DNA of 64,000 nucleotides from Himantopus leucocephalus. Its lineage: Eukaryota > Chordata > Aves > Charadriiformes > Recurvirostridae. This document shows, piece after piece, positions 10,301 through 24,500 of this stretch (position 1 is its first letter; each line of letters begins with the position of its first letter). The notes under the pieces were generated by a model. The model made no database searches. It had not been told where the DNA came from and saw nothing but the letters and a program-made list of their open reading frames with translations. The translations under genes and the position numbers were made by a program. The stretch spans positions 5,434,550 to 5,498,549 of the forward strand of contig RSEF01000021.1 of assembly GCA_003993805.1 (NCBI GenBank), written 5' to 3'.

Positions 10301-13300
10301 TTTGAAGTTAAACTCCACATTAAGTAGAGCCTGGATTACAACTACAGTGTTTGGAGGCTTGAAGGAAATCCTGGAGTTTGGAGAAGGGCAGTTCTTACTT
10401 AGATACCCTAACTCCTTGTCGTATGGTGCTTCAGGATCCCTGGTCTGTAGTGGTGTAACCTGGTGAGCTGTGCTGCAGGGAAAGAAGTGTTACTTCTCAG
10501 TGAGAAGAGAATATTGACCCCTGAAATGCTTCCAAACAGTAGGCTTTGGTCGGTACTATGGAGGAATTGGGACGCTGGGTATGCGGAAAGGATGGGGTTG
10601 GTGCTGTGTTGTCAGCAGTTCTACATGTGGCCTATCTCTTTGATAGACAGTCTCCCCATGCTATTTAAAGGCTAAACTGGTCATGTTCTCAACTTGGGCA
10701 ATGAGGGAGGGATTGCTTTGTTCTGTACTAATCCCAGGGTACTAGTATATCTGGGACTTGAATTTTCAAGTGGTGCCCATGTAAAAAAATACCTAAAACT
10801 TTGTGGACCAGCTGGTAAGGGGTAAGCTGAACCAGGAGAATTAGCATTTATGTCCTAGTTCCTGTGAACTGTTGAACAGCTGTAGAAGAAACTTGTTGAC
10901 ACTTTTGCTGAAAAGAGGTTTGGGGCCTGTGTGAATCCAGAAAGTACCTGGCTTGACTCCTGTGGGCAGGAAATGTAGTTACTCGGACTTTCTGTTCTGG
11001 GGTTACATGATAGGTATGAGCTGCTGCGGACTGGGCTGTGTTACGCTACAGCTTGCTGTCAAGGTTCTGCACTACTGGCTTGAACGCTTGGCTTCCTTGC
11101 CTGATGTCCCACACAGTTTCACTACTAATGTTCTGGGGTTTTCCATGTGGCATGTTGTGCACTTCCAGCTGGAACGAAATGGAGCTGGGGGTGGGAGTGA
11201 ATCAATCTAATGACCATGTTTCATTTTTTTTGTGAGCCAGGGCATTGCTTTGTTCCCTGTTACCTCACAGCTTTTTTGGAGCGCTGTGCCTTCCTCTTGC
11301 AACAAGGATCAGACAGGCAGTTATAAGTGGTTTCAGCTTCAGACTTGACTCTGGTATTGATTCAGGCACATGCATCTCTTAGATCTTGCTAGCATAGCTC
11401 AGTTTGCAGCCTAAGAGGAAAAGGGCAGAAGGGCTGCACACATGGCACTGTTTGCAGCAGGATATTGCTGTCAGGTTAGGTATGTGGCACACGGTCTTGC
11501 CAATGTACAGCTGCTGTGTAGAAGTTATAAAGGGGCAGCTAATCTGCAGTCAGGTGGCTGTGAGCTTGGGTAATGGTGAAAATTCGGGGAGTGAAGGCAG
11601 ACCAGCCTGGAAATACGCTACTGGTTTTCCAAGTTGTGGGTTTGACTTGCTGGGATGGGGAGAAGAAGAAAGGGCAAAGCATGTATCTTATGTTTATCAA
11701 TATGGGTCCATTTTAGTGGCTGAGGTTCATCTTGGAATCTGGATATTGTAGTTCATTCTTGATTTCTGTCTTACTTAATTGCCTTTGAGATTATCTACTC
11801 AAGGATTGACGAGCTGCTAGATAGTTTAACTTTCCTAACTTAGTGTTTGCAAGAAGCAGCTTTGGAAGGAACTGAAAGCTTTCTTGGAAGGTTCACTCCA
11901 TGTTTCTCCAGCTGAATCTTTGAGGTTTCATTGAGGTACTGGTGTTCCTTATGTGCTTCTGATCCTCTGCGTATGAGGCACGCCAAGTAGCTGCAAGATG
12001 TTGCCTTCCAGTGAGATTGTTGAAGGGGCAGGTCATATGTGCCCACACAGGCCCAAATCTGCACTTTTGGCATGAATAACATTAAATCCTGAGGGTTTCT
12101 TTATCTGAGTAATCAGATAAAGCCTGGTGTGTGGACACTGAACTGGATTTGCAAGAGGCACAGCTTTGTGTGTCAACACTTTAAGTGGGAGGGGACACCT
12201 GACTAGAGAGCCTGGAAGGAGCAGTAACCCACATCTGCAGGCAGGCTGTGATTGTGCAACTGCCCTCCTGCTTGCTCCGTAGCCAGCGAAGCGCGCTGTC
12301 TTACCAGGGGAAACTTGCAGAGTATGCTGTGTCACTCCAGGATGGCAGGTAGGCCCAGATGTTTGCCTACAAGGAACTCCAGTGAATCTGCTGCTTTACT
12401 GAGCTTAGTAGTTCCAGATGAGGGGAATGTTCGCTGCTGGGTATACTTGCATACATACTTGGTGGTATTTTTTCTATAAGGACTTTCTGCTGTACACGTT
12501 TTCTTCAAAAAGGAATTTTGCTGTGACTCATGAGGTGCCTTCAATCTTTGTCCCTTGATGCAGGGATATGGTTGTAAGTGCATGCTGGTGTTCCCAGCCA
12601 CATCCCTCTGGGTAGAACAGCTCAGCTTGCTGCTGTGGGCACAGCCATGTGGCAGCACATTAACAGTGGGGGTAAATAGGATTTCCATTGACTGCGTGTT
12701 GCTGATGGGACACGAGCAGTGTCCCCTGACTAAGCTTAGTAGGCAGAAGCAAGTTTGAGCTGTAGGCCAGAGGGATGGCGTGGCTTTTGGTATGCGTCTA
12801 GGAACATACAAGAGCAAGGTAAGATATATGGCTTATCCTCAGCTAGACTGTGTAAGAATGGAGAAGGATGGTTGTTATTGGTTTTGCTGTTTCTGGTAAG
12901 AAACAAGAATTGAATGGCTCTTAGAGCTTTGAGTAGGAAGAGATTTCCTGATGTAGGTAAGACCTTAGTGGGTACTGGGAAGCAGTGTACTGTAGACCAT
13001 ATACTAAGACTGACAAATCCCCCTGCGTATTTGAGACAGGAGATTGGTTTTCAAGCTTATGGTCATTAAAGTGAAGAGGAAGAATAGGGTGTTATAACCA
13101 GTACTTGTTCAGAGGCACGTGCTCTTATGTTATTTGGATTAGGCTGTCTTCAAACCTTCCAAAAAAATGCTAGTCAATCCCCAATCCAGACTGTTCTTGA
13201 AAGAACACTTGACCTCATGGGAATCTCCATTTCAAGGTGCAAAACAATACAGCAGAAGGCTCGTCAGTGATTTTACTGTTGAGATGGCTTTTGTACTAAT

Positions 13301-16300
13301 GCAGTGTGCAATATACTCTTAAATCTTGTTTTGGCACATCCCACATGCCAAAGACACCCACGAAACAAGCTGGTCATGGATATTGTGTCTGAGCCAGGGT
13401 TGTGGTGCTGAACAGGTATCAAATAGAAGTCCTGTCCTTAGGCCTGAGGGGACAAAGCGGATGGCCCAGCAGGTGGCAGGCTGGCAGCAGTGAAAGAGAT
13501 GGCTTTGCAGGTTGGTGAATGCAACCCATTTTTTCTTGCAAGTCTGGTAGAAAAGCTGGGCAGTCCAATTAATACATGTATTTATCCAAGGTGAGTATCT
13601 CGGTAGCCAGCTTCTTCAAGTCCTAGTATGGTATCACCAAAGCATTGGGATTATCTGTAGGGGATGGGTGTGTAGGGTGGCTTTGGTTATACTGTCATTG
13701 AGTATCAGAAGTAGTAGTGTAATGAAGTGACTGTAGAAATAAAACTGCAAGGTAAGGTTTTTTTCTGGTGTGAGGTTTTTAAGGGAGGAAAATACTGTTG
13801 GAAGTGTTGGCTTTGTTTGATATTCCAGACATTAGATATTGTAGACAGTTTACATCTATTCCACGTTTGGGAGGTTGTGGTGCACTGAATGGTGGGTGGC
13901 AGTGGCTGCCTTGCTTTCAAATTGATGCTTGTACACAGCAAATCTTGGCAAAGCCACAAAGTCTCTTCAAAAGAAGAAGTAAGGACTTCAGTAGCAGCTG
14001 AAAAACAGTTGAACATACTTTGGCTGAGACTGACCAGCCTTAGAAAAGGCAGAAGCTTTACATACTGATGGGAGCAGCTAACCAGAACTGTGCTTGTATC
14101 TCTACTACTTACTAAACTCTGAAAAAGCAAGGCAGCTTATCTGTTCTGCTTGTTCCTAAGTATATCGAGTGCATCTTTCTTAAGAACAGACCTTTTCACT
14201 GTTTCTACAAGGTTTCTTCCTCTATATATATTTCATAAGTTCTATTAATGTGTTTCAAATTTGGTTTCCTAATTGGAAACTTTCCATTGATGTCATGGGA
14301 GCTTTCTGTGGCCCACATCAAATAGCTTGGTTCACCAGGAATTAAGTGACTGTACAAATGTTTATATTAAACGCTTATTTAGAAGGCATGTTGACTTATG
14401 AGGATGTATGATGACTGTGGTATGTTGGGAGGATAGGTTAACTGTACAGCTTTTGTCTTGCTTTGAACTGTAAAAGTACTGGCAGCTGTTTAATACCTAG
14501 ATAAGGCAACTCAGGCTTGCTTACATCTAATCAACTTGTCCCATCACTGACTATTGTGCTGTTTCTTGTCTCTGACATTGGAAAGGTTTTTGCTATCCTA
14601 GTCCTTTCATTAACGTTACTCATTCAATGTCTGGAATAGTCACAGCAGAAAGCTGTTGGCTTAATTACGGGTACTGGAATTTTGCTGTTTTAGAGGGGAA
14701 ACCCACAGTTTAGTCTGCTGAGAAGCCCTAGGGAGGAAAGGAAGAGATGGTGAACATGCATGTTCTTCAGACTTCACTTGCTCAGGCTTCTGTGGTGGTG
14801 TCAGGGCATTTGGAAGGTGGAAACAGAAGGGATAAAAAAAAAAAAAACATCTTAGCATCCCCTCTCACCCCCAAATAGACCTCAGACATTGAGCAGTGGC
14901 CATGTCTTGCCTTTCCTGCAGGAGATTGTGCTTGTTCCTGATTTAAAGGAAAGATCATTCCAAAGCCACTTGGGTTGTTACGGAACCTTCCTTATGAACA
15001 TCATGTGCTAGTAGCTACTGTCTTTGCAGCAGAGTGTCCTAGCAGGTAGCTAATCAAAACCTTTGCATCACTCAGCTTTGCGAGACTTACTGGACTTCTG
15101 CACTAAATTTCATTATCGCATGTGGCTACGCACTCTCTGTGTATGCAAGACCAATCTGTTTCATAGCTATGGGAGCAGAAGTCGTCTTGTGTAGAGCTGC
15201 AAACTGTTCAGTTATTTCAATTTTGAGAGGGCAAAATACCTTTGGAAACTTACTGTTTGAACCTAAATTACAAGAGCAAGGCTTTAAGTATGACTGGTAC
15301 CTGAAATCAAGCTCATTGGTGGGCAGAATCTTTTCAGGCACAGAATGTTTAAACACTTTCACTGCTTTTTCCAAAAGTTACAATACTGGACTGCTGTCAG
15401 CCTAAACTGCCTAGAAAGCCAAAAGTGTCCCTACAGAAACTTAAACTGACATCTCTGGTATGGTTCTCTGCTTTGAAAACAGGGTAGATGCTTGATACCT
15501 AAAGGAGGAGATTCCATTTCCTTTACACAAACTTTCCTTCCAGTATCCTTCCTCAAACTGATGTTGAAGTTGTCATGGATACTTCTAATTGCAGTCATTC
15601 CATGTTCCAGCATCATGCCTGTTGAGGTAACTGTTGGTGATGCTGAGCTGGGAGGCTTTTTGGAAATGGATGATTTGGGACTAATATTGTTGTGGCTGGG
15701 TGTAAAGAGGGACTGCTCCATACAAGACTTAATTTTGTGAGTCTGGATGATTATGCTAAAGTGACCCAGAGTAAAAATTTCTATCTATCTGAAAAAGTGA
15801 CACTTAAAGCTTTTTACCATCAAAAAGCCTGTACAAATCGGTCTCTTCAGCCAATATATCCTGTTTTTTCAGCAATATATCCCCTCTGCATGGTTCAGAG
15901 CATGACTATCTCCTAACCAGTTGTTCCAGTTACATGGGCTGAAGCAACTGATGTGAACTGTTACTTCATACTCACTTTTTTCCAATGGAGAAGTACTACC
16001 ACTATGTAATTTAGCAGTGTTGGACCTAATCATACAGATTCGCTTTGTTGCTCAAACTAAATGATTAAGGTACAGCTTAATGTTGCCACACAGAAAGTGA
16101 TGAGGAAGCCACTTAAAACACCGCTTGATTTACAGAGCTTAAGCTAGTGAAACTGTTGCTTAGGAATGCATTTCTGAGTATGTCCCAGTGAGACCAAGGG
16201 GCGAATTCCACCACTTGCCACTTGAACCAGCCACTCTGGACACTAGCCAGTAGTGAAGCAACTGTGCTGAACAGTGCTGTAGGTGCATGTCTTGGTTGTG

Positions 16301-19300
16301 CTGTTTGGCAAAAACATTTGTTCTGTATTAGCACAACTGTTATTTCCAGGAAAAAGTTGCTCTTGGATATCTGGCCACCTTACAGTGCAGATGTCCTCTG
16401 AAGGCAGCATGTGTATTCCTGCAGCCACAGTTTGTGTAACGTGCTTTAATCCATTTCATTTTGGCACACTCTGCACTTTCAAATCTGATTTGTCTAGTTG
16501 CACTTGTATGGGGATAAAACTTCAAGCAGTTGGGCTAGAAAGGCTTTCTAAAATTGCGCTATGCTATGTGAAGCCTCTTGCTGGGTGATGTAAGAACCCA
16601 GCTGAAGCTTTTGGTCACCCTGCCTATCTCCACCAACCATAGCAATTTCCAAGGACTCTTTCAGGTAGTGGTGAAAGCAAAACATTGCATCATGCTGAGA
16701 CTGTGCCCAGCTGTAGGCTTCACTGAGATGTACGGTGTCACTCTTCCTAATTATGGTATGTCCTGGGTCAATTATATTTAAACACGGAGTCCAACCATGT
16801 TGTTAAACTTTTTTGGCTAATGACAAGTCAGAAATCTAGTGAGGCATCATCCCAGAATGCTCTGCTCTGGGGAGTTGCTGTGTATGTTCCAGTAAAGCTG
16901 GCAGTGTGAGTTGTCTCTTGTGTAATCTGTCTGCCAGGAATATCCTCTTAGTCCAGCACTTTATTGAGAGCTGCTGTGAGATGGCTTGTTGCTTGTGTGT
17001 ATTCCTGGATGTGGAGGGCTTACTTTACTAAGCGTACTGATGGAGTGGTTTGCTGAATGTTGACAAACGTCTCGGCAGTAGTCTGTTGCATATTTATCTG
17101 GCTCCTGCTTTGGGTTTTTGCTCATATAACCAATGATTGAGTTACATTGCTTCTGGCAGCTGCCTCAGAAATTAGGTGAACGCATCTTTCTAGGGACTGG
17201 CAATGGATTGGGTCAGGCAGAGCGTACTACGTTGGCTTCTCTTTGCTTAATAGTTTGAGCTTAAAGGTTAGATAGAAGTAGCTTTCCATATTAACTGCTA
17301 ATCAATGGAAGGATGGGGATCCATGCTTCCTCTGCAGAAATGCTGGGCTGAAGTAAAACAATAAATGTGTGCATGGTCAACATAGCATGTACATCCTGCA
17401 AGCCTTATACTGGATCCATGTTTCATAGCTAGTTTTCATGTGAGCTGCTTGTACGTTTTACTTTTGTGCACTCTGGATGCTTGCCCCATGCTCTAGCAGA
17501 TGAGGCTTGATGCTACTAAAAAGCACGGGGAAAGGTCAGAAAATGGTCCTTCCCCACCCAAAACCTCAGGATGGCAGATCAAGGTGACCCTCAGTAAAGT
17601 TAATGAGTCTGCATAGTAAAGATAATTAGAGGGACTTGTCTCAGAGCTACAGGGGCAGGGGGCGGACAAGAGCAAGGTGCTTATGTAATCTTCTCCCTAC
17701 TTAGATGGTGCGAGTGGTATTGCAGAACACAAACTTTGGTTGGTTTATTTCCAGCGGAAGCCCATTGTACATCACAGCATGTCTGCTCTTCCTAATGTTG
17801 TCACTACTGTAAAAGCTACCATCACTTGCCCTAATGTGTGAAGTGCTAGTAAATCCACATAAAACAGCACGGTTGACCTACCCTTGATACACTTCTGTGA
17901 CAAACTTCAGTGCCTCTATTATTGTTACAGGACTGGACTTGAGCATGTCTAAACACTCATAACAAACTCATGATGATCCTGACTCAACTCTCTGCAAAGA
18001 ACAGACCGTACTAGGCAAACAAGAAATGCCAATGCTTTTTTCCTTTCTCTGCTGGCTGGATTGCAAGCCATTTATGCCCAAATGTTCTGAGGGTGTTCTG
18101 CCATGGTGTGACTCTGCTTCCTTTTTGCTAAGGGAGATCCCTAGGAAACTGCTTTCCCTCTGGAGACTTGGAGGGGAAGACGGAACTGGAAGCTGAAGGG
18201 GGGATATTGTGGACCTGAGCAAGCCAAGGTGCTTGATTACACTGGGATAGCAAGTCTGGATTTGTCTGGACTCTTCACTTCAACTGGCTGTTGCAGCAAT
18301 TGGAGAAGAGAAATTGCATCTTCCGGCTATGTTGTTGGATTTGGAAAGGGTTTTTCCACAGCTTTTGTTATGTTTTAAGGGTTGCTGTTGTTCCCAGATC
18401 AAACTTGAATAGAAAACATAAGGCTGCTGCCAGCTTTCTGTCACAGACACCTTTTATCTTGCATTCATCTTTTCCAAGCAGATGCTGCTTTCATTTCTTC
18501 TACTTTTTTGCTACAAGACTAAAATTAACAGCCCTTTGATGCAGGGGAAGAAATTGTATTTCAAAGCAAAGTACCTAGTTAACTTTGATAATAAAACTGT
18601 TGTTTTTATCTTGAAGGTAATTCTGTGTTCCTTTGAAACAAAGCTGAGGGTTGGAAGCTCCTGAACCCTGCTTGCTCTAAGTTAACATCCAGATCCCCCC
18701 TTGTCTGGGAACATGAGTGACTGTTCTTTTTGGGTGGGAGGTATAGATGAAGCTGTACATGGGGAAGAGGGTGGCAGGCATTGATGGTGATGCACAGTCT
18801 TCCTGCAGATCACTTTCCTTCCAGTTGATTATAAGCTGCGGTGCGTGGGTAATGCTGTCACAAGAGTGCCCACCACATAAGTCAAGGTGGAGCACAGCGG
18901 GGGAGAAGGAGCTGAGGACAACACAAGTCTTCAGACACTTCATTGTGGTAGTGAAGCAATCTGTATCCTCCAGCCAGACAGTGGTGTTTCTCCCAGTCCA
19001 CCCTGCCCTCCTTAGCCTTCCTGCCTTCAAAGACTTGTACTGAGCATGAGGTTTGTATGAACATCCAGTTTCTGGCTTTCATCTTTTCCACTTAAAAAGA
19101 TGAGCCCCCTTCCTGAAAGGTGCAATGCTTCCTAAAGGATGATATGGCTAAGCTGCGTGCAACGGGAGGATTGTTTCCAAGGGGGACATGGAAGTGTGCG
19201 TGCCCTCATAGGGTGGGCAGCTGGTGGTTAAGGCTGAGCCACAGCAATGCGCATGTGGCAGGTGACTTTGGGGAATGAAGAATTCCCAAACTTAGGCCAT

Positions 19301-20199
19301 GGCTGGCTTGGCTAGTGTTCAGGATGTGTAAGGGAAGATGTTGCTGTCATCGTTTCTCATGTTACAAGAACTGTCTGATGCAGCAGAGGCACATCTGATG
19401 TGCAAGTTATGAGTCCAAGATCTCATTGAGAGAGTAGGGGCTAGGGGAAGTACCTCCTGGAAAATGGTAGAAGCCAGATGCTTTTGGACGTGAACTGCAA
19501 AGGGCACTTTTTTCTAAAGTGGCAATCTAGTTTTTCATGTCTGCCTGGTCCTACTGAAACTACCAGACTTGCTGAGGGAGGCCACAGAAGGCTTTTTAGG
19601 CAGATGCTGGAGGCATTGAAGAATCTGGCAGGCTTTCAGGTTAGGAAGCCTAAACTCGATTTAAAGAACCTGTCATGATTGTGTGATGAGCTCCTGCTTT
19701 TGATGCATGTGCAAGGGTGTTGACTTCTGAAAACATCCTTTTGCTAAGTGAACAGAATGGTTTCCTAAACAGTATGAAAAAAAATCACTTCCTCAGTGAC
19801 TCAACTCTCTCCTCTTGTGAGGTTTTTGTCTTCAGTGGTGACACTCTGAGTTTCCACAGACCTCAGGACAGGAAAGACCTGAACCTATAGTTTAAGCTGT
19901 GAAAGATCTACTGGGTTTTTACACATGAGGATGTAACTTCGGTCCTCTCTTTCCACACTTAACAAGCCCAGGATGAAGAGATCTGGGTAAACGCTGTAGA
20001 GGAACGCTGAGATTTTTCACGTGGCAAGGTAAGACAAAAAGATCTGTGAACTAGATCTATGTTTATATTGCTTAGAGTAATTCACTGACCAGTAAGAAGG
20101 CACTAACAGTACGAGAGGCTGAACTATGTTCACTTGTTTAACATTTATTTGACCTGAGGATTAACACTAAATTCAACCTGAAACTGGAATGACCTGAAT

Positions 20200-20420
20200 A
20201 GGGAGGAATAAACCTAAGTATAAGGAGAAGTTTTGTCACCATGAGGCTTGTCAAGCATTGGAATGGGTTGGCCAGAGGTTGTACGGTCTCTATTTTTGAA
20301 GATTTACAAGAGTAAACTAGATAAAGCTCTGAGTAACCTAGTCTGACCCTGCTTTGAGGAGGAGATTGGACTAGAGACCTCCTGAGGTCCTTTCCAGCAT
20401 GAATTGATCTATGATTCTAT
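20200..20420 (+). mobile_element. CR1 LINE fragment, 3' end, plus strand (older)
   Basis: The stretch ends in GATCTATGATTCTAT, the CR1 tail. Before it lie diverged forms of the CR1 3' region: 'CTAGTCTGACCCTGCTTTGA', 'GGAGATTGGACTAGA' and 'ACCTCCTGAGGTCC'. The left edge near 20200 is approximate. It is more diverged than the copy at 7148, so older. It contains no coding capacity and lies in sense orientation within SPSB1 intron 1. Confidence 0.85.
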
Positions 20421-21321
20421 AAAACAAGCTTGTATAGGCATTTTGCTGTTATGACAGAAGAGTTAAGTGCTGGAAGTGGGTAGGCTGCTTTATTAGTTGA
20501 TAGACAACAAGCCTTATCTCCTGCGTAGCCAGGCTAGAGTCTGGGGTTTTTGGTTGTTGCTTCCCAGCTTGTCTAAGAAAATCTCATAACCAATTTCTGT
20601 CATACCCTGAAACACAGAGAAGATTAATTACTTGTTTCAAGTCTCAGCATCGGTACTAAAACTTCTTTAATTAAACACTTGTATAAAAAAAGCTTTCTTC
20701 AAGTCTTGTCTTGATGTCAGAGGTGAGCTACAAAACAAAATTTGACTCTGATTTAACTTCACAACTACTTCCTATCCTGCAGTGTTGTGGAATACTTAGT
20801 GGCAAGTCCTTTTGCTTTGATGATAGTATTGTTCTCTTTAGAGCAGGCTGTTCTTGGAAGGACACCAGTGTTTATAGGCTTTCAAAGCAGCCACATAAGC
20901 TTGCTTGATTTTACTCTGAGCCTATCCATCCATATGTCAGGAGGTTTTCTATAGTCATTGTATCGGGGTTTATTTTGTCATAGCAATTGGCAGTACCTGG
21001 TACAATGCTATGCCTCTGAATCCTTTGAAAACTTGTTGCAGTGCTGTGGGCTGGACGATGGAGCTAGCTCTTGCTAGTTGTTTTTCCCCTCTAGGATGCT
21101 GAAAGAACATTGTAGGAGAGACAAAACTGAGGAATCCTTTCTCAAGGAGCAGTGAAGGACTAAGCTTTAAGAAAGTAGACAGTACACTAACTAAGCACCT
21201 TCCCTCTGCTTTCTGGATTTATAGGAAGAAGCAGCATCCTGAATTGTGTCCTTTAAAAGGTGTTTGGGATGTGGGGGAATGATTGACACTGCAAACTGTC
21301 CTTCTGCTCAGTAAAGTGCCC

Positions 21322-21538
21322 CCAGCATAAGAAGGACATGAATCTGTTGGAGCAAGTCCAGAGGAGGCCATGAAGATGATCAGAGGNNNNNNNNNNNNNN
21401 NNNNNNNNNNNNNNNNNNNNNNNNNNNNNNNNNNNNNNNNNNNNNNNNNNNNNNNNNNNNNNNNNNNNNNNNNNNNNNNNNNNNNNGCCCAGGGCAGGGG
21501 GGTTGGAACTGGATGATCTTTAAGGTCCTGTGATTCTC
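21322..21538 (+). mobile_element. CR1 LINE fragment interrupted by assembly gap
   Basis: The left part (about 21322-21386) matches an internal block of the CR1 3' region: 'GAAGGACATGAATCTGTTGG', 'AGTCCAGAGGAGG' and 'GAAGATGATCAGAGG'. The right part (21487 to about 21538) matches the terminal block: 'GCCCAGGGCAGGGG' and 'TTGGAACTGGATGATCTTTA'. Both are on the + strand and in the right order, so they are one element with its middle hidden in the run of N. The terminal ATTCTATG tail is lost or degraded. Confidence 0.88.
21387..21486. other. assembly gap of exactly 100 N
   Basis: One hundred consecutive N. A round 100 is the usual placeholder for a gap of unknown length. The flanks are both CR1 (see the entry at 21322-21538), so the missing sequence is at least the intervening CR1 body and may be longer. 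Confidence 0.97.
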
Positions 21539-24500
21539 CCTTAAATCCATACGATGACAGATCTGACTTGCAAAGTACAACTAATACCAGTCAAATGTAG
21601 CTTTGGAAGATGTTTTTCTTCCCAAGCAATCCTGCCCAAGGCCTTAGCAGCTGTGCTGTCTACCTTCTGGGCTTCTTACGTGATGTTCAATAAGACAAGG
21701 TGTAAAAACAACAGTTACTGAACTGCAGTCCTCACTTCGTTTGGCTTCACACTTCGTTTGACTGTTTGGTGTCAGCCCCTCTCTAAAGAGGTACGTGACT
21801 ATTGTGGCAGGTCAAAGGAGCACAATTAACTTAGTTTCTTGACCTGGTGGTGAAAGGGTGAAGGGAAGCCTACTGTACAGGCTGAGGCAGGCTGCTGGTG
21901 ACAAGGTACTGCTAGCAGCAGTTTTTGAGGTGGTGGAAGGGGAGAGCTTGGGGAGAAGCTGTGCTTGTTATACTGCATCCTCTGCCCTTTTTTTCTACTT
22001 AAAGCTCTGCATAGATTGGGTTATGCTATAGCACTGGTTGTGTGTAGAAAGACACAGTAGCTATGCAGAGGTCCTTAACTGCGTTAAGCTCTGGGGTTAC
22101 ACAATGAATTTTCTTATGTTTCATGGTTTGATTGTCATAGTATCTGATCAGGTGGAAAAGATTCAGTCAGGAAACTCAATAGCTCCTGAGGTGCTTGCTT
22201 ATTTCCTCCCTGAAAAATAGCATCAAGCATGCATAGTTGGATGAGAGTCTTTCCACATGCCTCCTCCTGACTGTGGGGCGATTGCTATGACAGTAGAGGT
22301 CAACACAGTGACTAAATGGAGACTGTAAAAGGGAGGATGAAAGAGATGAACTTGGAAGCGGAGTGTGATTGTTGAATGTGGGGAAAAGGATGCCAACTGA
22401 GTTGCTGAGGATGCCAATGTAAATAAATTGTAAAACTGGAGGAGAAAGAAAAGTTACCTTTTGCTTCCTTAAATGTTAGGGACAAAGCAGCTTTTTGTGA
22501 GGAGGAACTGAACACTGTCCTGCTGGGTATCAAGTGTGCTGGACCTTCAGTTTTGCTCATCAGTAGCAGGCAGTTTGTGGGGCATCCTCTGTGGTCCACC
22601 TTCACCTTTTGCCCCAATTAAGGTGCAGCACTTCTGTTGACCTTCTACTCATCCAAAAAGTGTTTTCTGCTATTGCATGTGGTAGGTTGGTAGTGGTTTT
22701 GCTGCCCATCTAAATGGAGGAAGTGCAGATCCAAGGAAGTGATGTGCTGAAGCTTCCCCAGCTGAGTGGCAGTGAAGCAGGGGTGGAACGTAACTTCAGT
22801 TCTGCACCATAAGGCCCTGATTTCCCTGTGACTGAATGTGCTGCTCTGCCCTGTTTTGCTGTGTTTTGTTTGTGGTGCCATAAGAATCTAATGCTCTGCT
22901 TGGAAGGAGCAGAGACGCTGTTGTAATGGACCAAGAGTTATTTGTTTCTGGTACATGGCCCAGACGTCAGCTGTGCTCTTCCCTAGTGCTGATGAGTGGT
23001 ACCAGACACTTGCACAACTTCCCCTCTGGCATAGATGTATTTGATGTAGATACATGTACTGAAGCCTCTGACACAATAAACCTATTTGAGGGCAACAGGC
23101 TGAGTAATCTGGTGCTTGGCAGCTGCTCTGTTGTGGGGATTTTTGCTTTATTGTTAGCAGTGCTTGTGACATCTTTAAATGAAAAGAGGAAGGAGGATGC
23201 AGTAGCTCGGCAACCTTAATATTAAAATAGCTCAAACTGCAAATGGTTTTCCTGAGAGGAGGAATCCTGCTGGATTCTACATGTCTCCTGACAGAGTATA
23301 TTGTATTTCTTTTAGGAGCAGGCATTGAAATCCTCACTATCTGCTGTGTACCTTGCATTTTCAAGCTGTCTGTTTGAGAAAATGCTGCTTTTCAGGTCTA
23401 TAATACCCAAATCTATGTGACTCTAATACAGTAAGGTATTCTGAGCATGCAGATATTAGTACTTGGTGTATACTAGGTGACTTCATTCAACTCTTGATGG
23501 GCACTCTGTTTATGGATGTGTTGTGCATTGCCTTATTCTGTCCGTTGAAAGCAGCACAGCAGCTATCCTGAAAAAAAAACCTAGGACCTCTAAACTAGCG
23601 TTTCCAGCAATTGCGATACCATAGTTTTACTCTTAAGCCTATGACAAGCCTAACCATGTTGCTTCCCCCATTCCTTCAAACACATAGCATAAAAGAGAGG
23701 CTTTCTAAAAATTTGCGGCTAGGTAAAGGAGAGGTAAAATAGGAGGCTGACTCTCCATGAACTGGGAGGGGATAGCACAGGGTGCAGTTGTACAAGTGTC
23801 TTTGCTCTGCCACGCCATCACCTAGGAAGGAGACGGAAGGGGAGTTTTGGTAGGTGACTGCTGAGAACTTTAACGTGGATTTCTTTTAATGCAGCTGCTG
23901 CTAGCATTAAACCACAGTGATTAATTGTTAACTGTTTCAAGGGGAAAGCAGTGCTTTGTTACCAAAACCTTTGTCCTAATGGCTTGTTTTGTTGGCCATC
24001 TTGCAGTCACAGCAAAAAAGCACTTTTGATACAAGGATGGAAACTCTGGACAGAGGTAGAAACATCAATTTTCATTCTTTCCATCCACTGGTCCCCTCCC
24101 CACTACTGATTATCAGACAAAACTAATGAATCAAGATACTTAAATGGAAATGAGGGATAGACAGTGGGCTGTGTAGGCTGCAAATTAGCAAGTGGGGAAA
24201 TAACTAAAAGCAGGGTGTTCTTGTGCAACAGAGTGGCTTATTATGGATTATGTGGGCTTCTTTAATGCACATAGCTCTGAACATAAACATCTACTATTTA
24301 AAATTTATGGTGGCTTAATTGTGGAGGAAATGCCTTTCTAAATGCAGCCTGTCTTGGGATGTTACGGCTCCAGTGCTGGAGGGAAGGAGGGAGGAACACT
24401 AGGCAGGCATGGCAACTTGGCCAGGTACTGACTTTATTTTTCAGACACCAATGCTGAACAGTTTACTACTCCACCCATTGAATGGCTTCTGGAGGGTAGT

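Noticed and set aside
22926..23219. 97-codon open frame ending in a hydrophobic segment followed by basic residues, looking like a small membrane protein.
   Set aside because: It lies inside intron 1 and overlaps an equally long antisense frame. It has no family resemblance, and hydrophobic runs are common in T-rich DNA.
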